The notes below the pieces were generated by a model that did no database searches, was not told the DNA's origin, and saw only the letters and a program-made list of their open reading frames with translations. Of a stretch of 64,000 nt of DNA, positions 1 to 7,724 are shown piece after piece (within the stretch, counting starts at the first letter, position 1; each line of letters opens with the position of its first letter). The position numbers and the translations under genes are program-made. The stretch covers positions 124,001-188,000 of the forward strand of contig NZ_ALBQ01000011.1 of assembly GCF_000282895.1 (NCBI RefSeq). Direction: 5' to 3'. The DNA comes from Sphingomonas sp. ATCC 31555 (GTDB lineage: Bacteria; Pseudomonadota; Alphaproteobacteria; Sphingomonadales; Sphingomonadaceae).

Positions 1-1
1 C

Positions 2-3000
2 GGGGGAACGGCGGCTGCAGGGTTTACGGTGGACAGCGCCACGCAGATCACCGCGACCGCCCCTGCCGCCAGCGCGGGCACGGTGGATGTAACCGTCACC
101 ACCCCCAGCGGTACCAGCGCCACGGGTGCATCGAGCCAGTTCACCTTTGCGGGCGTGCCCACCACGCCGACCTTGACCGCCACGCCCACGGCAACCACGA
201 ACAGCGCGAACGCTACCTTCCAATTCACCCTGGCTAGCGGCACGGCGCAATGTTCCCTGGATGGTGGCGCCTTCACCAACTGCTCCAGCCCGGTGACCTA
301 TGCAGGCCTGGCCGATGGCAACCACACGTTCCAAGTGCGCGCGACGAGTGCAGGGGGTACCAGCGCTTCAGTGAACTACAGCTGGACGGTAGATGCGACG
401 GCACCAAACGCGCCGGTGGTTACGAACCCCAGTGGTGGTTCGGAACGTGTGGTGACGAACCGAACGGTAAGCGGTGTGGGTGAAGCGAATGCCACGATAA
501 CGGTCTATCTGGACGGGAGCGCCGATGGAACCGTGACTGCGGACGGCAGTGGCAACTGGACCTACACGCTCTCCGGACTGACGGCCGGCTCTCGCACCGT
601 GAAGGCACGAGCAACCGACGCAGTGGGCAACACATCGAGCGATTCCGTCACGCGAACGTTCACCGCGTACAGCGAACTCACCGCGACGCAGCCGATAACG
701 TCGATCACGGCTACCGCCAATACGTCAACCTTCAGCGCACTTCGGCCGGTGCTCCCGTCAAATGGCAAGACCCCGTACACGTTCGCGATCAGCGGCGCTA
801 CGCTGCCGACCGGCGTATCCTTCGACACTTCGACGGGCGCACTGAGCGGCACGCCCACATCCGTGCTCGCTGCCACCGACTTCACGATCACCGTGACCGA
901 TGCGATTTCGCAGACGCTGGTCAGAACGCTGCGGCTCAGGGTCAATTCGGATCGCGCGCAGTATATGCTCTTCACATCGACGGCGCCGTCGGCGGCGGTG
1001 GTGGGTGGCGCAACCTATACACCGGTTGCGCTCGCTTCGTCCGGGCTCACAGTTGCTCTGACGATAGACGCATCCAGCAGCGGGGTGTGCACAATGGCGG
1101 GCAGCACCGTGAGCTTCACGGGTGTCGGTACGTGCACGATCAACGCCAACCAAGCGGGCAATGCCAGCTACGATCCTGCGCCGCAGATACAGCAGAGCTT
1201 CGCCGTCGGGCCGGGCAGCCAGACGATCAGCTTTACATCGACGGCCCCGACGGCGGCGGCGGTGGGTGGAGCGACCTACACGCCGACGGCCACGGCAACG
1301 TCCGGGCTGGCTGTGGCCTTCACCATCGATGCGTCGAGCAACACGGTCTGTACGATCTCTGGCACCACGGTGAGCTTTACGGGCGCAGGCACCTGCCGGG
1401 TCAACGCCAATCAGGCGGGCAACAGCAGCTACGGGCCGGCCGTTCAGGTGCAGCAGAGCTTCGCCGTCGGGCAAGGCAGCCAGACGATCAGCTTCACATC
1501 GACGGCCCCGACGGCGGCGGCGGTGGGTGGAGCGACCTATACGCCGACCGCCACGGCAACGTCCGGGCTGGCGGTGGCCTTTACCATCGATGCGTCGAGC
1601 AACACGATCTGTACGATCTCTGGCGCCGCGGTGAGTTTCATCGGCACGGGCACGTGCGTGATCAATGCCGATCAGGCAGGCGATACCAACTACAGCCCCG
1701 CTGTCCGGGTACAGCAGAGCTTCACGGTGAACCGCGCCGATCAGACGATCAGCTTCGCCGTGCTTCCCGACGTGGCGATTACGACATCGACGGTGGCGCT
1801 CAGTGCCACCGCGACCTCCGGACTGCCGGTCAGCTTTGTCAGCAACACCGCGTCGATTTGCGCTGTCTCGGGCAATACGCTGACGTTGGCGGCGGAGGGG
1901 CTCTGCACGGTCGTGGCCAATCAGGCGGGCGATGGCGTGTGGAACGCTGCGCCCGCGGTGACGCGTAGCTTCACGGTCCGGCCACCGACGCTGGCGATCA
2001 CGCCAGGCGCGTCTGGCACGGCGCAGGTCGGCACCGCGTTCACGCAGAGCAACACGGCCACCGGCGGTGTTCCGCCGTACAGCTTCGTGCTCGTATCGGG
2101 CGCACTGCCGGCAGGCACCAGCTTGGACGCCGGCACCGGGCTGGTCAGCGGCACGCCGACCAATGCGGGCGCGTTCAGCTATGCCATTGCAGTCACCGAT
2201 GGCGACAGCCCTGCCGTGACAGTGACCGGCAGCACCGTCAGCGGCACGATTGCCAAGGGCGACCAGAGCCTCAGCTTCACCTCTACTGCGCCGGGCTCTG
2301 TCGCCGTCGGGGCCGGCGCCTATGCGGTCAGCGCAACCTCGTCGGCCGGCTTGGTGCCTGCCTACACGATCGATGCTGCCAGCGCAGGTGTCTGTGCGAT
2401 CAGCGGCGCGTCCGTGACGTTCACCGGTGCGGGCAACTGCGTTGTCGTTGTGGGCCAGGCAGGTGACGCCAATTATAACGCCGCCGCTTCGATCAGCCAG
2501 ACGATCACCGTTCTTGCGGCGCCCGTAGCCGGCGGTCGCTCAGGCGTGATCGTTCCATATGCCAGCACAGGAACGGCAATCGACCTTTCCACGACCATAA
2601 GCGGCGGCGCGTATACGACGATCGCGGTCGCTGCAGGTCCATCGCATGGCACCACGACCATCGCGGGTGACATTGTGACCTACACGCCTGCCAGCGGCTA
2701 TTTCGGCAACGACAGCTTCACCTATACCGCGACGGGCCCCGGCGGCACCTCGGCGCCGGCAACCGTGACGTTGACGGTGGAGACGCCGGCAGCGCCGACC
2801 GTCGCGGACGTCAGCGTGGATGTCGTCTTCGGCAGCACGGGCCAGGCGATTACGCTGCAGCCCGCCGGAGTCTTCACCGCCGTGGCGATCGGCACGGCGC
2901 CGAGTAAGGGCACGGTCACGATCAGCGGCACCACGGCTACCTATGTGCCGGCCGCAGGCAGTTTCGGGGCGGACACGTTCACCTACACGGCGACGGGCCC

Positions 3001-5452
3001 GGGCGGCACATCGGCACCGGCGACGGTGACGGTGACGATCGCCACACCGGCGGCCCCGACTGCGGGCGACGTGAGCGCGGACGTCGCGTTCGACAGCACC
3101 GGTCAGGCGCTAACCCTGCAGCCGGCGGGCGTGTTCACCGCGCTGGCGGTGGCCGCCGCGCCCAGCAAGGGCACGGTGACGATCAGCGGCAGCACGGCCA
3201 CCTATGTGCCGACAGCAGGCAGCTTCGGTGCGGATAGCTTTACCTACACGGCAACCGGTCCCGGCGGCACCTCAGCGCCGGCGACGGTGACGCTGACGAT
3301 TGCCACGCCGGGTGCGCCGACTGCCGGCAATCTGAGCGCGGATGTCGCATTCGACAGCCCGGGACAGGCGATCACGCTGCAGCCTGCGGGGGTCTTCACC
3401 GCGCTGGCGCTGGGCACGGCGCCTAGCAAAGGCACGGTGACGATCAGCGACACCACGGCCACCTATGTGCCGACGCCCGGCAGCTTCGGAGAGGATAGCT
3501 TTACATACACCGCGACGGGCCCGGGCGGCACCTCCGCACCAGCGACGGTGACGGTAGCGATCGCCATGCCGCCACCGCCTGCGGCGGAGCCGGTCAACGT
3601 CGCTGCGGCGGGTACGACCGTGGAGAATGGTTCCAGCGTCGGTATCGACCTGTCGACCCTCGTGTCCGGCAACTTCACCGAAGTGGAAATCGCCGAGCCC
3701 CCGCGTAACGGCACGCTCACGTTGCGGGGGCCCGCAGTCGCGGCAGCCGCGGCGACGCGGACCGGCGGCGGCGCGAGAGTCATGGCGACGCAGGGATGGA
3801 CCGCCATCTATTCGCCTCGTCCGGGCTTCTCCGGAACGGATAGTTTCCAGTTCGTCGCGGTGGGCCCGGGCGGCCGCTCGGTTCCCGCGACGGTGGAGAT
3901 TGTCGTGACCGGACAAGTTCCGACGGCGCAGCCGAAAACCGCCAGCATAGGCGACGCGCAAACCGTATCGGTGGAACTGACCGAAGGTGCCATCGGCGGA
4001 CCCTTCCCCGCCGCCGTCATCGAAAGCATCACGCCCGCCGATGCGGCGACGGCGCGTGTGGTTCAGGGCGGCACCGCTGCCGAACCCACCTTCCGGCTTG
4101 ATGTGACCACCAAGGCGCATTTCGGCGGAGTGGTGGTGGTGCGCTATCGCCTGGCAAATGCGTTCGGCAACTCCGCACCGGCGGAGGTGACGGTCACCGT
4201 TACTGCTCGGCCCGATCCGTCGGCCGATCCCGTTGTCCGGGCAATCTCGGACACCCAGGTGGAAACGGCGCGCCGCTTTGCACGGACACAGGTGTCCAAC
4301 TTCATGGCGCGGGCGCAACAGCTCCACCATGGCGGCGGTGCCACCAACCCGTTCGGTATCGCCGTGAGCCTGCGGGATGTGTTCGCTACGCCGCGAGCAC
4401 CCGACAATACGGCGAATGATGCGGCCCTGTCGCTCAATGATCGCGATCGCATGATGATGGGCCGTGGGGCAGGTGGCATGGACGATGCCGTTACCAATCC
4501 TGCCCTGCCGGGCCGCGTTACCCGCGATTCCGATCGGCGGAGCGGCGACAAGGCAGAAGCGGCGACGGGAGAAGAGGGCGAAGATGCCGACGACGCTTCG
4601 GGCTCGGGCAGCCGTGCGATTGGTTCGGTCGCGCTGTGGACCGGCGGTTCCATCGAAGTCGGCACGCTGGATCGGCGATCGGGACGGGCCAAGATCAGCC
4701 TTTCGAGCGGTGGCCTGTCGGGTGGCGCCGATGTGCGGCTTGCCGAGTGGGCGTCGCTGGGTGTTGGCGGCGGCTTCGGCAGCGATGTGAGCCGCATCGA
4801 TGGCGAGGCGGCACGCGTGCAGAGCAAAACCAAAATACTCGCCGCTTATGGCAGCTTCGCGCCGATCGACGGCACGTTCATCGATGCGATGATCGGTCGC
4901 GGCACGCTCGATTACCGTACGCGACGCAACGTTGTCGACAATGGTGCTGTGGCGCTCGGCAAGCGGGAAGGCGACATGACGTTCGGCGCGGTCTCGGCCG
5001 GGGTGGACCGTCAGGACGCCGGACTGCGCTGGTCGGGCTATGGGCGGATGGAATGGCTCCAGGGCACGCTGGATGCCTATGCCGAAACCGGGGCCGACCG
5101 CTATTCGTTACGGTTCGACGCGCGTGGCATCCGTTCGCTCACCGGGGTCCTTGGCGGCCGGGTCGAGTTCACTCGCAACATCGGCTTCGCGCTAGTGAGC
5201 CCGCGCGTTGGTGCGGAATGGCTGCACGAGTTCCGCGGCGCGGGGATCCAGGCGCTCGATTATGCGGATTTCACCGGTGACTCCGTATACCGCCTTCGCA
5301 CCACCGGCTGGCAGCGCGAACAATATCAGTTCACGATCGGAAGCCGGTTGAACCTCTTCGTGCGCTGGATGATCGACATGGAAGTGGGCATGCGTGGCGC
5401 GGCGGGCGAGCGCGTCGGCCAAGCCCGCGTGCGGATCAGCAAGGAGTTCTGA
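2..5452 (+). CDS. giant repeat-rich autotransporter adhesin (5' end outside window)
   Basis: The reading frame is open from base 2, so the true start lies upstream; the first internal GTG at 29 is unlikely to be the start. More than 1,800 residues are visible. The N-terminal part is a chain of Ig-like modules: a TIG/IPT-like segment, a module typical of bacterial Ig-like repeats, putative-Ig (He_PIG-like) segments with 'SGTPT' signatures, and two sets of tandem 87-residue modules. From about base 4620 the protein becomes an autotransporter beta-barrel of roughly 275 residues ending in Phe, the usual signal for outer-membrane insertion. A low-complexity acidic stretch (about 4540-4610) separates passenger and barrel. 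It is probably a surface protein for adhesion or biofilm. Type V secretion is well supported; the ligand cannot be guessed. Confidence 0.85.
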   Translation, partial: GGTAAAGFTVDSATQITATAPAASAGTVDVTVTTPSGTSATGASSQFTFAGVPTTPTLTATPTATTNSANATFQFTLASGTAQCSLDGGAFTNCSSPVTYAGLADGNHTFQVRATSAGGTSASVNYSWTVDATAPNAPVVTNPSGGSERVVTNRTVSGVGEANATITVYLDGSADGTVTADGSGNWTYTLSGLTAGSRTVKARATDAVGNTSSDSVTRTFTAYSELTATQPITSITATANTSTFSALRPVLPSNGKTPYTFAISGATLPTGVSFDTSTGALSGTPTSVLAATDFTITVTDAISQTLVRTLRLRVNSDRAQYMLFTSTAPSAAVVGGATYTPVALASSGLTVALTIDASSSGVCTMAGSTVSFTGVGTCTINANQAGNASYDPAPQIQQSFAVGPGSQTISFTSTAPTAAAVGGATYTPTATATSGLAVAFTIDASSNTVCTISGTTVSFTGAGTCRVNANQAGNSSYGPAVQVQQSFAVGQGSQTISFTSTAPTAAAVGGATYTPTATATSGLAVAFTIDASSNTICTISGAAVSFIGTGTCVINADQAGDTNYSPAVRVQQSFTVNRADQTISFAVLPDVAITTSTVALSATATSGLPVSFVSNTASICAVSGNTLTLAAEGLCTVVANQAGDGVWNAAPAVTRSFTVRPPTLAITPGASGTAQVGTAFTQSNTATGGVPPYSFVLVSGALPAGTSLDAGTGLVSGTPTNAGAFSYAIAVTDGDSPAVTVTGSTVSGTIAKGDQSLSFTSTAPGSVAVGAGAYAVSATSSAGLVPAYTIDAASAGVCAISGASVTFTGAGNCVVVVGQAGDANYNAAASISQTITVLAAPVAGGRSGVIVPYASTGTAIDLSTTISGGAYTTIAVAAGPSHGTTTIAGDIVTYTPASGYFGNDSFTYTATGPGGTSAPATVTLTVETPAAPTVADVSVDVVFGSTGQAITLQPAGVFTAVAIGTAPSKGTVTISGTTATYVPAAGSFGADTFTYTATGPGGTSAPATVTVTIATPAAPTAGDVSADVAFDSTGQALTLQPAGVFTALAVAAAPSKGTVTISGSTATYVPTAGSFGADSFTYTATGPGGTSAPATVTLTIATPGAPTAGNLSADVAFDSPGQAITLQPAGVFTALALGTAPSKGTVTISDTTATYVPTPGSFGEDSFTYTATGPGGTSAPATVTVAIAMPPPPAAEPVNVAAAGTTVENGSSVGIDLSTLVSGNFTEVEIAEPPRNGTLTLRGPAVAAAAATRTGGGARVMATQGWTAIYSPRPGFSGTDSFQFVAVGPGGRSVPATVEIVVTGQVPTAQPKTASIGDAQTVSVELTEGAIGGPFPAAVIESITPADAATARVVQGGTAAEPTFRLDVTTKAHFGGVVVVRYRLANAFGNSAPAEVTVTVTARPDPSADPVVRAISDTQVETARRFARTQVSNFMARAQQLHHGGGATNPFGIAVSLRDVFATPRAPDNTANDAALSLNDRDRMMMGRGAGGMDDAVTNPALPGRVTRDSDRRSGDKAEAATGEEGEDADDASGSGSRAIGSVALWTGGSIEVGTLDRRSGRAKISLSSGGLSGGADVRLAEWASLGVGGGFGSDVSRIDGEAARVQSKTKILAAYGSFAPIDGTFIDAMIGRGTLDYRTRRNVVDNGAVALGKREGDMTFGAVSAGVDRQDAGLRWSGYGRMEWLQGTLDAYAETGADRYSLRFDARGIRSLTGVLGGRVEFTRNIGFALVSPRVGAEWLHEFRGAGIQALDYADFTGDSVYRLRTTGWQREQYQFTIGSRLNLFVRWMIDMEVGMRGAAGERVGQARVRISKEF
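956..1738 (+). repeat. three tandem 261-bp units coding 87-residue Ig-like modules
   Basis: Units start at 956, 1217 and 1478 and each encodes 87 residues. Each has an 'FTSTAP' start, a 'GGATYTP' segment, two cysteines about 15 residues apart, and an 'NANQAG' or 'NADQAG' end motif. Units two and three are nearly identical in DNA as well as protein, which suggests recent duplication or gene conversion. A diverged fourth unit follows from 1739. Confidence 0.85.
2756..3538 (+). repeat. three tandem 261-bp units coding cadherin/VCBS-like modules
   Basis: Units start at 2756, 3017 and 3278, and a partial copy precedes them. Each encodes 87 residues carrying 'LQPAGVFTA', 'APSKGTVTIS' and 'DSFTYTATGPGGTSAP' or close variants. 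The period is exactly that of the unrelated repeat set at 956-1738. Copy number is likely to vary between strains. Confidence 0.85.
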
Positions 5453-5470
5453 TGCCTTCTTGTTCAGCGG

Positions 5471-5500
5471 CCGGGCCATGCGCGACGGAGCATGGCCCGG
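5471..5500 (+). terminator. hairpin after the autotransporter gene
   Basis: A perfect 11-bp stem (CCGGGCCATGC with its complement) and an 8-nt loop begin 18 bases after the autotransporter stop codon. No T-run follows, so it may be a weak or Rho-assisted terminator. Confidence 0.5.
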
Positions 5501-5560
5501 AACATGGATAGACGGAGCGTGTAGAGCAGTGATGGCGTGCACGGCTGCTCCATACGCGAA

Positions 5561-5594
5561 AAGGGGCTGCGCCGGGAGCAAAGCGCAGCCCCTT
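5561..5594 (-). terminator. intrinsic terminator of the aminotransferase operon
   Basis: A perfect 12-bp stem (AAGGGGCTGCGC with its complement) and a 10-nt loop lie 22 bases beyond the aminotransferase stop. Read on the minus strand the stem is followed by TTTT, the usual intrinsic terminator layout. It can also block read-through from the convergent autotransporter gene. Confidence 0.7.
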
Positions 5595-5616
5595 GCAATC
5601 GCGCAGTCCTAAATGA

Positions 5617-6786
5617 TCAGCCGAGCAGCACCTTGTCGACGGCCAGGGTGAACTTCTGCATGTCTTCCGCCGAGCCGACGGTGACCCGCGACATCGTGGG
5701 ATAGGCGGTCCAGGAACGCCCGATCTGCACCTTCTGCGCAAGAAGCGCTGCCATCATTTCCTTCGGCGCCTTGCCGTTCCAATCTACCATGAACATGTTG
5801 GCATGGCTGCCCGGCAGCACCTTCAGCCCGCGGCGCTGGAGATGCGCGATCGCTTTTTCGCGCACGGCGATCATCTCGTCGCGCCGCGCCTTGATCTCGC
5901 TTGCGAGCGGCACCGATGCCGTGCCGCATGCAACCGCCGTCATCGGCAGCATGTTCGTAACCTGCATCCCGTCATACCGCATCATCTTCTCGTGGAGCGA
6001 GGGCGCCGCGAAGGTGAGGCCCAGCCGCATCCCGGCCATCCCGAACAGCTTGGAAAAGGTGCGCATCACCAGCACGTCGTCGCGCGTGGCAACCAGCTTC
6101 GCTGCATTTGGCGTGCCCGCGAAGTGGATATAGGCCTCATCGACGATCAGCACCGCATCCTTCGGCTTGTTTTCCGCCAGCCACATTATGTCTTCGATCG
6201 GGGTCAGCGTGCCGGTGGGGTTGTTCGGCGAACAGACATAATAGAGCCCGGCATTGGGATCCGCCGCCAGCATTGCCTTCACGTCGTGCTGATATTGCGG
6301 GCCGAGCGGCGCCTTGGTGACCTTCGCGCCCAACCAGGCGCCGGTGCGCCAGATTTGTTCATATGTCGGGTCCGCCGTGACGATCCCGCGGGTGGGCGAG
6401 GCGAACGTCACCGCCGCGCGGTTGAGCGGGTCGCTCGATCCGGGCCACGCTTTGATGTGCGTGGCGGGCAGGCCTTCCACGGCGGAAACTGCAGCGAACA
6501 GCTTCTCATGCTCGTTGTTCGGTTCGTAGCGATTGCCCTCCATCACGATCTTCATCGCGGCCTGGGCACCAGCGGGCAGCGGGCCGGTCCAGCATTCGTT
6601 CGAACCGATGCGCACGGCGCCCACCACGGCTCTGGCCGATTGCTGGGCCAAGGCTGGCGCGGCCCGGCCGAGCGCGACACCGCCGCCGAGCAGCGCGGCG
6701 ATCTTGCCAAGGTCACGGCGCGAATAGCCACGGCCGTGCAGATCTTCCTGCACTTCGGAAGTCTTGAGCGTTTCGAGGATGGTCAT
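5617..6786 (-). CDS. Tat-exported histidinol-phosphate-aminotransferase-like PLP enzyme
   Basis: This is a 389-residue class I/II (fold type I) aminotransferase of the HisC-like group. Visible motifs are SPNNPTGT (186-193), DEAYIHF (216-222) and the PLP-binding Lys246 in TFSKLFGMAG. The N-terminus is a twin-arginine signal, YSRRDLGKIA (21-30), then a hydrophobic stretch ending in APALAQQ, so the folded, cofactor-loaded enzyme should go to the periplasm. The frame stays open upstream into the permease gene, but ATG 6786, preceded by GGGAGA, gives the complete signal peptide. It follows the TauE-like gene by 35 bp and shares its strand, so they are probably one operon. A cytoplasmic role in histidine synthesis is unlikely because of the signal. 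The substrate is unknown. Confidence 0.85.
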   Translation of the reverse strand: MTILETLKTSEVQEDLHGRGYSRRDLGKIAALLGGGVALGRAAPALAQQSARAVVGAVRIGSNECWTGPLPAGAQAAMKIVMEGNRYEPNNEHEKLFAAVSAVEGLPATHIKAWPGSSDPLNRAAVTFASPTRGIVTADPTYEQIWRTGAWLGAKVTKAPLGPQYQHDVKAMLAADPNAGLYYVCSPNNPTGTLTPIEDIMWLAENKPKDAVLIVDEAYIHFAGTPNAAKLVATRDDVLVMRTFSKLFGMAGMRLGLTFAAPSLHEKMMRYDGMQVTNMLPMTAVACGTASVPLASEIKARRDEMIAVREKAIAHLQRRGLKVLPGSHANMFMVDWNGKAPKEMMAALLAQKVQIGRSWTAYPTMSRVTVGSAEDMQKFTLAVDKVLLG

Positions 6787-6821
6787 GTGGATGGTCTCCC
6801 AGAATGGATTGAAGACACGCA

Positions 6822-7658
6822 TCAGAACTTGAGCGCGTTGTGGAACATCACGAGCGAAATCACGATGAGGTAAATGCCGAATACCCGTTTCAGCATGGCT
6901 GGTTGTAAGGCATGGGCGGCCGCGACCCCGAGCGGGGCGGTGAGCATCGACATCGAAGCGATCGCGACGGTGGCGGGCAGATTGACGAAGCCGAGCGAGC
7001 CCCAGGGCAGGCCGGGCTCCCGCAGCCCGATGATCGCGAAGCCGATGGCGCTGGGGATCGCGATTAGCGTTCCGATTCCCGAGGCGGTGCCAACGGCGCG
7101 GTGGATCGAGCGACCGCACAACGTCATCACCATGATGGCAATCGTGCCTCCGCCGATGCCCAACAGCGACGAAAAAGTGCCAAGCCCGCCGGCGATGGCA
7201 ACCCGGGCGACGCCCATCGGCATCGTGTCGCTGATCACCCGGTTGCCCAGGCGTGGCACCAGGAAATTGATCGACATCAGCAGCACGCCGCTGGCGAACA
7301 CCAGCGTCAGCACATGCCCGTCGACATGGCTGGCGAGCAGCACGCCGATCGCGTCGCCCAATACCACCCAGGGTGCCCAGGTTCTGAGGATATCGAAATC
7401 TACCGATCCGCGCTTATGATGGCTCATCACCGATCGGATCGACGTAATGATGATCGTCGCTGCCGAGGTGCCGATTGCGACATGGGCATATTGATGCTGC
7501 GCGCCGCCGAGCAGTGGCAGCATGACGAGAAGGGCGGGCACGACGACGAAGCCGCCGCCAATGCCGAACACGCCACCAGCGAAACCGGCAGCGAGCCCGG
7601 CGGCCAGCAGACCCAGCATGGGGATCAGCCAGTCCTGTGAAGAAGATAGCAAATGCAT
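6822..7658 (-). CDS. TauE/SafE family sulfite/anion permease
   Basis: A polytopic inner-membrane protein of about 278 residues with the internal duplication typical of TauE/SafE. Each half carries a glycine-rich GIGGG motif (GFAGGVFGIGGG near the N-terminus, LLGIGGGTIAI in the middle). Members of the family export sulfite, sulfoacetate or related organic anions. The gene sits between a TonB receptor gene and a Tat-exported aminotransferase gene on the same strand, which hints at transport linked to a sulfur- or nitrogen-containing compound; this is inference. GTG 7661 and ATG 7658 are adjacent possible starts and share a GGGAG that is very close to both. ATG 7619 is a further option. Confidence 0.8.
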   Translation of the reverse strand: MHLLSSSQDWLIPMLGLLAAGLAAGFAGGVFGIGGGFVVVPALLVMLPLLGGAQHQYAHVAIGTSAATIIITSIRSVMSHHKRGSVDFDILRTWAPWVVLGDAIGVLLASHVDGHVLTLVFASGVLLMSINFLVPRLGNRVISDTMPMGVARVAIAGGLGTFSSLLGIGGGTIAIMVMTLCGRSIHRAVGTASGIGTLIAIPSAIGFAIIGLREPGLPWGSLGFVNLPATVAIASMSMLTAPLGVAAAHALQPAMLKRVFGIYLIVISLVMFHNALKF

Positions 7659-7690
7659 CACTCCCGAACTTATGTTCTCGAACGCGACAA

Positions 7691-7718
7691 ATCGGCCGGG
7701 AAGGATGTCCCGGCCGAT
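7691..7718 (-). terminator. hairpin after TonB receptor gene
   Basis: A perfect 11-bp stem (ATCGGCCGGGA with its complement) and a 6-nt loop lie just beyond the receptor stop and before the permease gene. Only TTT follows on the minus strand, so read-through into the permease operon is possible. Confidence 0.55.
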
Positions 7719-7724
7719 AACTCA

